NCBI RefSeq assembly: GCF_030053415.1
Contig: NZ_JASGBJ010000004.1
Coordinates: forward strand, 1 to 64,000
Direction of reading: 5' to 3'
DNA length: 64,000 nucleotides
Source of the DNA: Marinobacter sp. CHS3-4
Lineage (GTDB): Bacteria > Pseudomonadota > Gammaproteobacteria > Pseudomonadales > Oleiphilaceae
The notes below the pieces were generated by a model. That model saw only the letters and a program-made list of their open reading frames with translations, ran no database searches and was not told the origin of the DNA. Shown here one piece after another: positions 52,414-60,422 of the stretch (position 1 is the first letter of the stretch; each line of letters opens with the position of its first letter). Position numbers and translations under genes: made by a program.

Positions 52414-53522
52414 GCCTGCTCAATGATGCCCTGAGGGCAGCGGAACACCGGCAGCACAGACCGGAGGCGCCAAGTGCCTACACCGGCCATGCCGTTCAGG
52501 GAGGCCAGGGTGGCCGTCGTTGGCTGGTTATCCTTTTGCTCTTGATCATGCTGGTGGCTGGCATAGCGACGGCTTATTGGCTAGTTACTCGGGAAATGAC
52601 TTCGCCTAGCGCCGACAGCACGGTAGCACTGGCTGAATCCCGCGAGGGTGAAATTCAGCGCTCACAGGCTGCAGAGGCCGATCCGCAGCCTGCTTCTTCC
52701 GTTGAAACCCGCGTTGAAATCGTCGCTCCCGCTCCTTCTGAACCTGAGAGGGAAAGTTCCACGAAAACATCACCCGCGCCTGAACCACGGGTTGCCGATC
52801 AACTCGAGAAACCGGAACCAGAAGTGGCGGCGAGAGAGCCAGCAGAATCCGCCAGGGCTGCGTCTGAGCAGCAGCCACAGGAAGCCGAATCCAACAGCGC
52901 AACAGTTGAGCCTGAAGAGTCCGAAACACCAGTGGTAAAAACGACGCCCCAGAGCCCGGAGGCAAATGACCGTCAAACGGCCAAAAATCTTGAAAGCCTG
53001 GTGTCTGATGGTCGAATCGAAGAGGCCGAACGTCGTCTCGCCGGACTGATACAGACACAGGAAGCGCCTCTTAGCCGGTTTGTTGTCGCCAGAGCGCTGT
53101 TGGTTGAGGGTGATCCTGGTCGCGCCCTGAACTGGTTGCCATCAATTGCCGCCGGTCGTGACGCACGGTTGCGAATGTTGAGGGCGCGGGCTCTGCATGC
53201 CAATGGAGAGTTGCAGGCCGCATTGGAAACGCTGCAATCCCGAGTGCCGGCGGTGGCGGATCAGCCAGAGTACCGAGTGACACTAGCTACGTTGTTACAG
53301 CAACAGGGGAACAGTGAAGAAGCGGCGCGCCACTGGGCCGAACTGATTGCCTGGGACGATAGTAAAGCGCCCTGGTGGGTCGGCCTGGCCATTTCACTTG
53401 AAGACCAGGGTCAGGTCCGCAGCGCCGCAAGGGCCTATGAACAGGCGGCAGCATTGCCGGGTTTGTCGCCTTCGCTGGCAGATTACGTGCAGCGTCGGCT
53501 GCGGTCTCTGAGGGCAGGATGA
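52410..53522 (+). CDS. mshN: MSHA biogenesis protein MshN (TPR)
   Basis: A protein of 370 residues beginning MSLLNDALRAAEHRQ, the conserved cytoplasmic start of MshN/GspB-like proteins. A membrane segment lies at about 37-60 (WLVILLLLIMLVAGIATAYW), followed by a low-complexity Pro/Glu/Ser periplasmic linker (about 65-190) and TPR-like helices to the end (for example ASVLQQQGN-type TLLQQQGNSEEAARHWAELI). It likely partners MshM. The ATG overlaps the mshM stop. Confidence 0.88.
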   Translation: MSLLNDALRAAEHRQHRPEAPSAYTGHAVQGGQGGRRWLVILLLLIMLVAGIATAYWLVTREMTSPSADSTVALAESREGEIQRSQAAEADPQPASSVETRVEIVAPAPSEPERESSTKTSPAPEPRVADQLEKPEPEVAAREPAESARAASEQQPQEAESNSATVEPEESETPVVKTTPQSPEANDRQTAKNLESLVSDGRIEEAERRLAGLIQTQEAPLSRFVVARALLVEGDPGRALNWLPSIAAGRDARLRMLRARALHANGELQAALETLQSRVPAVADQPEYRVTLATLLQQQGNSEEAARHWAELIAWDDSKAPWWVGLAISLEDQGQVRSAARAYEQAAALPGLSPSLADYVQRRLRSLRAG

Positions 53523-53525
53523 TTC

Positions 53526-55307
53526 ATGGCTGAAGCGAAGAAAAAGATCCGAATTGGCGATCTGCTTGTCCAGAACGAAGTCATCACTGAACAGCAGTTG
53601 ATGACCGCTCTGCGTGAGCAGAAAAACACGGGCCGCAAATTGGGCCGGACGCTGATCGATCTTGGCTATGTCGAGGAGGATAACCTTCTCAACATTCTTT
53701 CGCGTCAGCTGGACGTCCCTTTCGTGCAACTCCGTCATTACCAGTTCAACAATGAACTGGTAAAGAAACTGCCCGAGGCTATGGCCCGGCGGTTCCGAAG
53801 CATTGTGCTGGCGGAACAACGGGGCGAATTGCTGGTGGGCATGGCCGACCCGCTCGATATTTTTGCCTACGACGAGCTGGTTCGGGTACTCAAGCAGCCC
53901 ATAAAGCAGGCGGTAGTTCGCGAAAGCGAGTTGCTCAGCACCCTGGACCTGGTTTACCGCCGCACGGATGAAATTGCGTCGCTGGCGGAAGAGCTCGAAG
54001 ACGAACTGGGCGACGATGCCTTTGATCTGGCGGATTTGTCTGCCGAATCGGAAAGCGCAGAAGCACCCGTTGTAAAACTGCTCCAGACACTCTTTGAGGA
54101 TGCGGTACAGGCCCGCAGCTCGGATATTCACATCGAACCTGACGAGGCCGTTGTGAGGATTCGCCAGCGGGTCGATGGTGTGCTTCAGGAACAGGTGATG
54201 AAAGAGAAGCGCGTAAATTCCGCGCTGGTTCTGCGCCTGAAGCTGATGGCCGGTTTGAACATTTCTGAAAAACGCGTACCCCAGGATGGCCGTTTCAACG
54301 TGCGGGTAAAAGGCCGCAGTATCGATGTGCGGGTATCCACCATGCCGGTACAGTACGGTGAGTCGGTCGTCATGCGACTGCTGGATCAAAGCCAGGGCAT
54401 GCTGAACCTCGAAAGCACCGGGATGCCGCCGAAGCTTCTGGAGCGTTTTCGCCGCATGATCAAGAAGCCGCACGGAATGATTCTGGTGACCGGGCCAACC
54501 GGTAGCGGTAAAACCACCACACTTTATGGCGCTTTGACAGAGCTGAACCGCCCTGAAGTGAAAATCATCACGGCGGAAGACCCGGTGGAATACCGGCTGC
54601 CACGTATTACCCAGGTGCAGGTGAACCCCAAAATTGGGCTTGATTTTGCCTCGGTACTGAGGGCTTCCCTACGTCAGGACCCGGACGTGATTCTGGTCGG
54701 TGAAATGCGAGACCACGAAACCGCCGAGATTGGCCTGCGTGCCGCGATGACTGGCCATCTGGTGCTGTCGACCCTGCACACCAATGACTCCATCAGCAGC
54801 GCGATGCGCCTGATTGATATGGGCGTTGAGCCGTTTCTCGTTGCCAGTTCATTGCTGGGTGTTGTGGCGCAGCGGTTGGTACGAAAAGTCTGTGACAACT
54901 GTGTGGAGTCATACGAGCCCACCGACCAGGAGAAAGTCTGGTTGCAGGGTTTTAATCTGGATCCACTGGACCTGGAAGCAGGATTCGTACACGGCCGCGG
55001 CTGCTATCAATGCAGTAACAGTGGCTACAGGGGTCGACTGGGTGTTTACGAAATGTTGGAAATGAACGAGCGAATGCTGGACGCCCTGCGTCGTCAGGAT
55101 ATCGCCGAGTTCACCAGGGAATCCAGAAAAAGCAGCTTGTATCGCCCCCTGGGCCTATGCGCTATGGACTTTGCACTTCAGGGCGTAACGACACTGGATG
55201 AGGTATCCCGCGTTGCTGCAACCTCTGAAGGGGACGTATCGTTGGAGGACGTGCCTGAATTGGTCGATGAAGTGGCCGAGGATAGCTCGCCTGAGGAGAG
55301 TGACTGA
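53526..55307 (+). CDS. mshE: MSHA pilus extension ATPase MshE (c-di-GMP-binding type)
   Basis: A protein of 593 residues, GspE/PilB family. The N-terminus has two tandem MshEN motifs: RIGDLLVQNEVITEQQLMTA (from Arg9, with Gln32 at its end) and KLGRTLIDLGYVEEDNLLNI (from about 38 to Gln61). In the Vibrio cholerae protein Arg9 and Gln32 contact c-di-GMP, and both are kept here. The motor domain has Walker A GPTGSGKTTTL near 323-333, the Asp box, Walker B ILVGEMRDHETAEIGLRAA and the four-Cys zinc site CDNC ... CYQC. A long acidic C-terminal tail follows. Cytoplasmic; drives pilus extension with MshG. Confidence 0.95.
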   Translation: MAEAKKKIRIGDLLVQNEVITEQQLMTALREQKNTGRKLGRTLIDLGYVEEDNLLNILSRQLDVPFVQLRHYQFNNELVKKLPEAMARRFRSIVLAEQRGELLVGMADPLDIFAYDELVRVLKQPIKQAVVRESELLSTLDLVYRRTDEIASLAEELEDELGDDAFDLADLSAESESAEAPVVKLLQTLFEDAVQARSSDIHIEPDEAVVRIRQRVDGVLQEQVMKEKRVNSALVLRLKLMAGLNISEKRVPQDGRFNVRVKGRSIDVRVSTMPVQYGESVVMRLLDQSQGMLNLESTGMPPKLLERFRRMIKKPHGMILVTGPTGSGKTTTLYGALTELNRPEVKIITAEDPVEYRLPRITQVQVNPKIGLDFASVLRASLRQDPDVILVGEMRDHETAEIGLRAAMTGHLVLSTLHTNDSISSAMRLIDMGVEPFLVASSLLGVVAQRLVRKVCDNCVESYEPTDQEKVWLQGFNLDPLDLEAGFVHGRGCYQCSNSGYRGRLGVYEMLEMNERMLDALRRQDIAEFTRESRKSSLYRPLGLCAMDFALQGVTTLDEVSRVAATSEGDVSLEDVPELVDEVAEDSSPEESD

Positions 55308-56536
55308 TGCAGTTCGCCTACCGCGGGAAAGACAGCCGAGGGGCCACTCAGCAGGGGGACCTGGCTGCCCCTAATGCCGATGCGGCGGCGTCTGAACTGA
55401 TGCGTCGCGGTATAACGCCCCTGTCAATTCGCGAAATTGAACAATCGGATTCGCTCAGCGACAAACTCTCGAAACTGCCGCTGTTTCGCAAGAAGGTGTC
55501 TCTGGACGAGCTGATTGTTTTCTGTCGGCAGATGTACGCGTTAACCAAAGCCGGAATTCCGTTGATTCGCACCATGCGTGGGCTGGCCGATACCACGCGT
55601 TCGCCGGAACTCGGCGAGGTTCTGGATGACGTCACTTCCCGTTTGGAAGGTGGTGCGACCATGGCGGCAGCCATGCAGGCACACCCGAAGGTTTTTCCGG
55701 ACCTGTTCATCGCCATGATTCATGTGGGTGAGAATACCGGTCAGCTGGATGACGCGTTCAAGCGGCTGTCAGACATTCTTGAACTGGAACGAGACACCAA
55801 GCGTCGTCTCAAGCAGGCCATGCGGTACCCGACTTTTGTGGTTATCGCTCTGTTCGGGGCCCTGATGGTGGTGAACTTTCTGGTTATTCCAAAGTTCTCA
55901 GCGGTGTTCACCAAGCTTGGCGCAGATCTGCCGTTTTTAACCCAGGTTCTGGTAGGAACTTCCAATTTCTTGCTGGGCTATTGGTATTTTTTGCTGGCAG
56001 CGATCGTTGTCGGGGCCATCCTGGTCAAGCAGTGGAAGGAAACCGAACAGGGCCGCCTTACGTGGGATAGGTATAAATTGAAGATGCCTATTATCGGGCC
56101 ACTGTTAGAGCTGATTACGTTGAGCCGTTTCGCCCGTAATTTTGCGAGCATGTTATCTGCGGGTATGCCAGTCACGCGTGCTCTGAGTGTTGTGGCGGAT
56201 GCAACGGACAATGCCTGGATTTCCACTCATATCAAAGAAATGCGATATGGGATCGAGCGAGGGGAGAGTCTGCTTCGTACGGCTCGGCACAGCGATATGT
56301 TTACTCCGCTGATCCTGCAGATGATTGCCGTTGGTGAGGAAACCGGCTCTGTAGACAACATGCTGGTAAACGTAGCGGACTTTTACGACGAAGACGTGGA
56401 TTACGGTTTGAAGCGGCTGGCGGAATCGATTGAGCCCATCCTTATCGTGGCCATGGGCATCCTGGTGTTGATACTGGCGCTGGGTGTATTCCTGCCAATC
56501 TGGGATCTGGGGGCGGCCGCCATGGGGCGGGGGTGA
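55307..56536 (+). CDS. mshG: MSHA inner-membrane platform protein MshG
   Basis: A protein of 409 residues, GspF/PilC family. It starts MQFAYRGKDSRGATQQGDL and shows the two repeated helical domains (VFCRQMYALTKAGIPLIRTM and LSRFARNFASMLSAGMPVTR) and three membrane helices (about 180-200, 225-245, 375-400). It anchors the ATPase and pilus base. The ATG shares one base with the mshE stop. Confidence 0.94.
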   Translation: MQFAYRGKDSRGATQQGDLAAPNADAAASELMRRGITPLSIREIEQSDSLSDKLSKLPLFRKKVSLDELIVFCRQMYALTKAGIPLIRTMRGLADTTRSPELGEVLDDVTSRLEGGATMAAAMQAHPKVFPDLFIAMIHVGENTGQLDDAFKRLSDILELERDTKRRLKQAMRYPTFVVIALFGALMVVNFLVIPKFSAVFTKLGADLPFLTQVLVGTSNFLLGYWYFLLAAIVVGAILVKQWKETEQGRLTWDRYKLKMPIIGPLLELITLSRFARNFASMLSAGMPVTRALSVVADATDNAWISTHIKEMRYGIERGESLLRTARHSDMFTPLILQMIAVGEETGSVDNMLVNVADFYDEDVDYGLKRLAESIEPILIVAMGILVLILALGVFLPIWDLGAAAMGRG

Positions 56537-56552
56537 TTTACAAGGAGCGGGG

Positions 56553-57134
56553 ATGATCAACAAGTACCCGCAGGATGCTGCAGGCAGCATGGCCAACTCG
56601 CGCCGCCTGCGCCTGGCGATGGTGATGACGGTGCTGCTGGTGCTTTCATGGCTACTGCTAGACTCACTGGAGGATGCACTTGAAAGAGCCCAGGAACAAA
56701 GCGCGAAACTCACGCTCAATCAGATACGCAGTGTACTGGTTGTAAAAGGGGCAGAAATTCGTCTGAGTTCAGATCGCCATTTAGAGGCTCAGGCAGGTGC
56801 GAACCCGTTTGAGTGGTTCGAGGAGCCACCGGCTGGCTATACCGGCATTTGCGGGGCAGCCAGTCCCGAGCCAGGCAAGTGGTGTTTCAGACCGTTACAG
56901 ACGGGTAACGCCGGATACAAAAAGGCAGAGCAGGCGGGTTCAGGGCGGGTTATATTCCGCCCATCTCAGCCGATAAACTTGGAAGAACGGCAAGGTAGCC
57001 GCGAAGCACCCCTTGGTTGGGTTGTGGGTATCGAATTCCAGGACCGGAATGGCAATGGAAGCCTGGACGAAGACGAGCCGCAGTCGGGGTTGAAATTAGT
57101 CCCGACGACGGTGACATCGTCGGCAAGTGACTGA
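56553..57134 (+). CDS. mshF: Putative MshF, membrane-anchored MSHA protein
   Basis: A protein of 193 residues from the ATG at 56553 with AAGGAGCGGGG just upstream; the frame opening at 56484 lies in mshG and is rejected. One N-terminal membrane segment (about 25-40, LAMVMTVLLVLSWLLLDSL) precedes a short helix (ALERAQEQSAKLTLNQIRS) and a periplasmic domain with two Cys (in GYTGICGA and GKWCFRP). The arrangement is pseudopilin-like but no FTLIE motif is present. The name rests on position between mshG and the pilin genes. Confidence 0.68.
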   Translation: MINKYPQDAAGSMANSRRLRLAMVMTVLLVLSWLLLDSLEDALERAQEQSAKLTLNQIRSVLVVKGAEIRLSSDRHLEAQAGANPFEWFEEPPAGYTGICGAASPEPGKWCFRPLQTGNAGYKKAEQAGSGRVIFRPSQPINLEERQGSREAPLGWVVGIEFQDRNGNGSLDEDEPQSGLKLVPTTVTSSASD

Positions 57135-57166
57135 GTTCTATACATTGCCTCAAGGAGGCCAGATTT

Positions 57167-57682
57167 ATGAAAGCACCCAAGCATCGTTCTGCAGGTTTCA
57201 CCCTGATTGAACTGGTGGTGGTTATCTCCATCCTCGCGATTCTGGCGGCGTTTGCGTTGCCGCGTTTTGCTGAGCTTTCGGATGAAGCGCACCGCGCAAG
57301 CATCCAGGGCACATCTGGCGCGTATGCAGCAGCCGTCGCCCTGACCCGTGCCCAATGGACAGCCCGGGGTGCTGCCGGTGCGCAAACAGACTTGCCGGGG
57401 TTCGGTGCTGAAAACGTCGACATGAGTGCTGACGGCTGGCCCATCAGTGTCGCGGGTGACAAGGGCACGGTCGCAGCCATGGACAGCGCCGATTGCGTCG
57501 ATCTCTGGAACGGTCTGATGCAATCCAATGCTCCATCTGTGTCCACAACAGCGAACACCGACGACTACGACGCGACCTTCAACGGTTCCAGCGAATGCCA
57601 ATACGACTACAACCTGAACGGCGGCGCGGACAACATCACCTACAACCCGGCCACGGGCGACGTAACCACCACGATCAATTAA
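57167..57682 (+). CDS. mshB: Type IV prepilin, MshB-like
   Basis: A protein of 171 residues with a short basic leader (KAPKHRSAG) cleaved before Phe: GFTLIELVVVISILAILAAF. The helix continues into ALPRFAELSDEAHRASIQGT. Glu at +5 is present. A Cys pair (DCVDLW, then ECQYDYN) encloses a C-terminal loop of about 35 residues, like the disulfide region of type IV pilins. It is upstream of a closely similar pilin gene. Minor versus major roles cannot be settled from sequence; position suggests MshB. Confidence 0.85.
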   Translation: MKAPKHRSAGFTLIELVVVISILAILAAFALPRFAELSDEAHRASIQGTSGAYAAAVALTRAQWTARGAAGAQTDLPGFGAENVDMSADGWPISVAGDKGTVAAMDSADCVDLWNGLMQSNAPSVSTTANTDDYDATFNGSSECQYDYNLNGGADNITYNPATGDVTTTIN

Positions 57683-57713
57683 TGCTGCGATGACGCAGTG
57701 TGAGGAGAAAACC

Positions 57714-58202
57714 ATGAACATGATGAACTCATTGGCAGTGAAAAAAGAACAGGGCTTTACATTGATCGAGCTGGTCATGGTCATCGTCATCCTGGGCATC
57801 CTGGCGGCGTTCGCGTTGCCACGGTTTGCGGATTTGGGTGGCGAGGCTGAAGAAGCTTCGATCGAAGGTGCGAGAGGTAGTGTGAAATCGGCTCTAGGCA
57901 TTGTGCGCTCAACCGCGCTCGCGACGGGTAATGGAACCACTACGTCCGCCGATGCCATCACGCTCGAGGGAACCGATGTCGACCTTCTGAATGGTTACCT
58001 CGCTATCGAGTCTGTTAGCGATGCAGCCCAATTAGACGATTTCACTGTTGATGATACGGCTACCCCGGACGGCTATGTGACCATTGCATCACCGGTCGAA
58101 GACAGCCCCTGTTTCAATTTTACTGGTTCAACTGGGGCGAATACGCCTCCGACCGTCGGGGCAGTGAGCACTATGAATGCCGCTGCTGATTCGTGTGATT
58201 AA
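57714..58202 (+). CDS. mshA: Type IV prepilin, probable major pilin MshA
   Basis: A protein of 162 residues from the ATG at 57714, which has TGAGGAGAAAA 3-13 bases upstream; the frame opening at 57690 is less likely. The leader MNMMNSLAVKKEQG precedes FTLIELVMVIVILGILAAF and ALPRFADLGGEAEEASIEGA. Glu+5 is present. The body is Asp/Thr/Ala-rich and acidic, ending with a Cys pair (PCFNFTG and ADSCD, the last just before the stop). Being second of the two pilins with the strongest ribosome site and followed by a stable hairpin, it is the better candidate for the major subunit. Confidence 0.85.
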   Translation: MNMMNSLAVKKEQGFTLIELVMVIVILGILAAFALPRFADLGGEAEEASIEGARGSVKSALGIVRSTALATGNGTTTSADAITLEGTDVDLLNGYLAIESVSDAAQLDDFTVDDTATPDGYVTIASPVEDSPCFNFTGSTGANTPPTVGAVSTMNAAADSCD

Positions 58203-58223
58203 TCGCTAGCGGGTTCGTCCAGA

Positions 58224-58271
58224 GAAGTTTCACCACAATCGCAGATCAATTTGCGATCGTGGTGAAACTTC
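58224..58271 (+). other. Long hairpin downstream of mshA
   Basis: GAAGTTTCACCAC (58224-58236) pairs perfectly with GTGGTGAAACTTC (58259-58271). After one A-C mismatch the inner arms ATCGCA (58238-58243) and TGCGAT (58252-58257) pair, with an 8-base loop. This gives 19 pairs in 48 bases. No T run follows on the plus strand. It may stabilise the 3' end of a processed mshBA message, or act as a partial terminator before mshC, which starts 13 bases later. Confidence 0.8.
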
Positions 58272-58284
58272 AGAGGGAGGGGGC

Positions 58285-58746
58285 ATGAAAAGAACGTCGG
58301 CCCCGACTTCGGCGGGGTTCACCCTGATCGAGCTCGTGATGGTGATCATTTTGATTGGCGCACTGTCGGTGCTTGGGATCGGACTGTTCGCCCGAAGTTC
58401 GGCCTTTTCTCCTCTCCTGGCGACCCAGCAATTGGCGTCGGCCACATCGCTTGCCCAACAGGCGGCACTGGCGGGTAATCCCGCTGCGACCTTGCGCATT
58501 GAGCAAGGCGCCTCGGACTTTGTGTTTACGGTGGGTGCTGGCTCAGGCAACCCCCGTGTGATTACACTGCCACGTGAAAGCACGACGCTGTCTGTCGCGG
58601 GCGGTTTGCCACTGAACCTTACCTTCAATGAACTCGGTGCTCCGGCATCCGGCGCTAATCTCAGTCTCACCTTTTCTGGTGATGCCAGCTTTCAGACATG
58701 CCTGAGCTCCCTCGGCGCTGTCTATCGGGGGGCGTGCCAGCCATGA
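58285..58746 (+). CDS. mshC: Minor prepilin MshC (GspH-like)
   Basis: A protein of 153 residues with leader KRTSAPTSAG and the cleavage/helix motif FTLIELVMVIILIGALSVLG. GAGGGAGGGGGC upstream of the ATG is the ribosome site and directly follows the hairpin. The body has a GspH/FimT-like pattern (TQQLASATSLAQQAALAGN) and a Cys pair near the end (QTCLSS, GACQP). It is probably a pilus-initiation subunit. The stop overlaps mshD by 4 bases. Confidence 0.88.
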   Translation: MKRTSAPTSAGFTLIELVMVIILIGALSVLGIGLFARSSAFSPLLATQQLASATSLAQQAALAGNPAATLRIEQGASDFVFTVGAGSGNPRVITLPRESTTLSVAGGLPLNLTFNELGAPASGANLSLTFSGDASFQTCLSSLGAVYRGACQP

Positions 58747-59240
58747 TTGTAATCCATCGAGGCGCAACGCTCATTGAACTGGTGATGACCATTGTAATCA
58801 TCAGTGTCGCCATCGCCGGGGTTGTGGGCGCTTTTGGACTGATCACCAGCCGAAGTGCCGGTCCGCTGGATCAAACCCGTGCGGTCGAGCTTGCGCAACT
58901 GTATATGGATGAAATCATCACCAAAAAGTACGACGACAATACGCCACCCGGTGGTGTTCCGAAGTATTCCGGGTCTTGCAATATTGGGGCAGAGGGTGGC
59001 GAGACCCGCGGAACCTTTGATGATGTGGATGACTACGACGGCCTGAATGATTCGCCTCCCAGCAGTGCAGAGGGTGCCCTGAGCGGGTTTAACGATTTCA
59101 CGGTGACGGTGGCGGTGGCCTGTGCCGGCGATGACTCGGGCATCGGTTTGCCGGCTTCAGAGGCGAAGCGCATTGATCTGACCATCACTGTACCCGGAGG
59201 CACGAATTTTGTGTTCTCCGCCTACCGGGCCAATTTCTGA
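58743..59240 (+). CDS. mshD: Minor prepilin MshD
   Basis: A protein of 165 residues. The leader MIVIHRG is followed by ATLIELVMTIVIISVAIAGV, so the first mature residue would be Ala in place of Phe; Glu+5 is kept. The start at 58743 overlaps the mshC stop (ATGA). The body has GPLDQTRAVELAQLYMDEII, typical of MshD/PilV-like minor pilins, and a Cys pair (GSCNIG, VACAGD). Confidence 0.88.
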   Translation: MIVIHRGATLIELVMTIVIISVAIAGVVGAFGLITSRSAGPLDQTRAVELAQLYMDEIITKKYDDNTPPGGVPKYSGSCNIGAEGGETRGTFDDVDDYDGLNDSPPSSAEGALSGFNDFTVTVAVACAGDDSGIGLPASEAKRIDLTITVPGGTNFVFSAYRANF

Positions 59241-60019
59241 TGCGTCGCTCTGCCGGGTTCACGCTCACTGAGTTGGTGATGGTCATTGTGCTTCTGGGCA
59301 TCGTGGCTACGGTGTCTGTGCAGTTTGTCGCTTTGTCCACGCGGGGCGCGATTGATCTCAGTGCTCGTCAACAGCGGTCGATGACTGGCGTAGTCATCAG
59401 CGAACAGATCAGTCGTCAGCTGCGTGAGGCTTTGCCGACCTCGGTGCGCACCAACGGCGATTGCATTGAGTGGATACCGATTGAGGCGGCCTCCAATTAT
59501 CTGGACCTGCCCAGCGGCCCAACGCCTGATTCTTTCAATGCCGTGGCCCTCCCGGCCAATCGATCTGCAACCGGACGGATCGTGGTTTACGGCTATGGCA
59601 GCGATGTTTATGACATCTCAAGCCCCGGCCCAACGTCTCCGCTAGCGACCATGCCTGCCGGAAACCCGGAGGTGACCGTCACCTTCGATGGCGGCGCAAC
59701 GCATCGATTCTCTGCGAAATCACCGGAGAAGCGTTTTTACGTGGTGGGTGATCCCGTGACCCTTTGCCAATCGGGACAGTGGCTCTACCGTTATCGGAAT
59801 TACGGTATCAATGCCACCATCGCGACCAGTTTGCCGTCCACTTTTCCCGATCGAGAGGTGCTGGCGGCAGGGTTGGCGGCAAATAGCCTCAATTTTGAAG
59901 TAACTCCGCCATCGCTCCAGCGTGGCGCCGTGGTGTCGTTTGATGTGACCTTGGAAGACGCGGATTCCGGTGAGACTACCGCCATCAGTCAGGAGGTTCA
60001 GATTCGCAATGTTCCCTGA
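59240..60019 (+). CDS. mshO: Minor prepilin MshO (GspJ/PilW-like)
   Basis: A protein of 259 residues with leader MRRSAG and FTLTELVMVIVLLGIVATVS (Thr in place of Ile at +4). The larger C-terminal domain is usual for MshO. Its ATG shares one base with the mshD stop, and it overlaps the start of mshP by 11 bases. Likely a pilus-tip minor subunit. Confidence 0.88.
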   Translation: MRRSAGFTLTELVMVIVLLGIVATVSVQFVALSTRGAIDLSARQQRSMTGVVISEQISRQLREALPTSVRTNGDCIEWIPIEAASNYLDLPSGPTPDSFNAVALPANRSATGRIVVYGYGSDVYDISSPGPTSPLATMPAGNPEVTVTFDGGATHRFSAKSPEKRFYVVGDPVTLCQSGQWLYRYRNYGINATIATSLPSTFPDREVLAAGLAANSLNFEVTPPSLQRGAVVSFDVTLEDADSGETTAISQEVQIRNVP

Positions 60020-60422
60020 ACTGAATGTCCGACAGCAGAGCGGCGCGGGTTTGCCCGTTGCGCTTTTCATCATCACGGTGCTTGCACTGGTTCTGATTGG
60101 CATGTCCCAGCTTCAGGAATCGAGTGGCGATGCGATCAGCCTCCAGATTCAGTCACAGCGTGCCTTTCATGCAGCGGAATCTGGCGCCCAGATTGCCGTC
60201 CGGGACGTGCTTGAGGCGGACAGCTGTTCGGCGATGTCGAGTACAATTACGTTCAGCGCCGGTGCCCTGACGACCTGCAGCGCCACGCTAACTTGTGAGT
60301 CCATGACGCCCAGCTCGCCCATTGGCAGTGGCGGCAATACCGTGTATTCCATCGCCAGCACCGGGCAATGCGGGGCTGGCCCGGATCAGGCGACACGAGT
60401 GATAGAGGTCCGTGTGCGATGA
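60009..60422 (+). CDS. mshP: MSHA biogenesis protein MshP (PilX-like)
   Basis: A protein of 137 residues from the ATG at 60009, inside the end of mshO. The N-terminus has RQQSGAGLPVALFIITVLAL, a prepilin-like segment without Glu at +5, then QRAFHAAESGAQIAVRD, the classical PilX/MshP signature. Cys residues (DSCSAM, TTCSAT, LTCESM, GQCGAG) could form two disulfides. The frame opening at 59970 is rejected. The stop overlaps mshQ by 4 bases. Confidence 0.88.
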   Translation: MFPELNVRQQSGAGLPVALFIITVLALVLIGMSQLQESSGDAISLQIQSQRAFHAAESGAQIAVRDVLEADSCSAMSSTITFSAGALTTCSATLTCESMTPSSPIGSGGNTVYSIASTGQCGAGPDQATRVIEVRVR

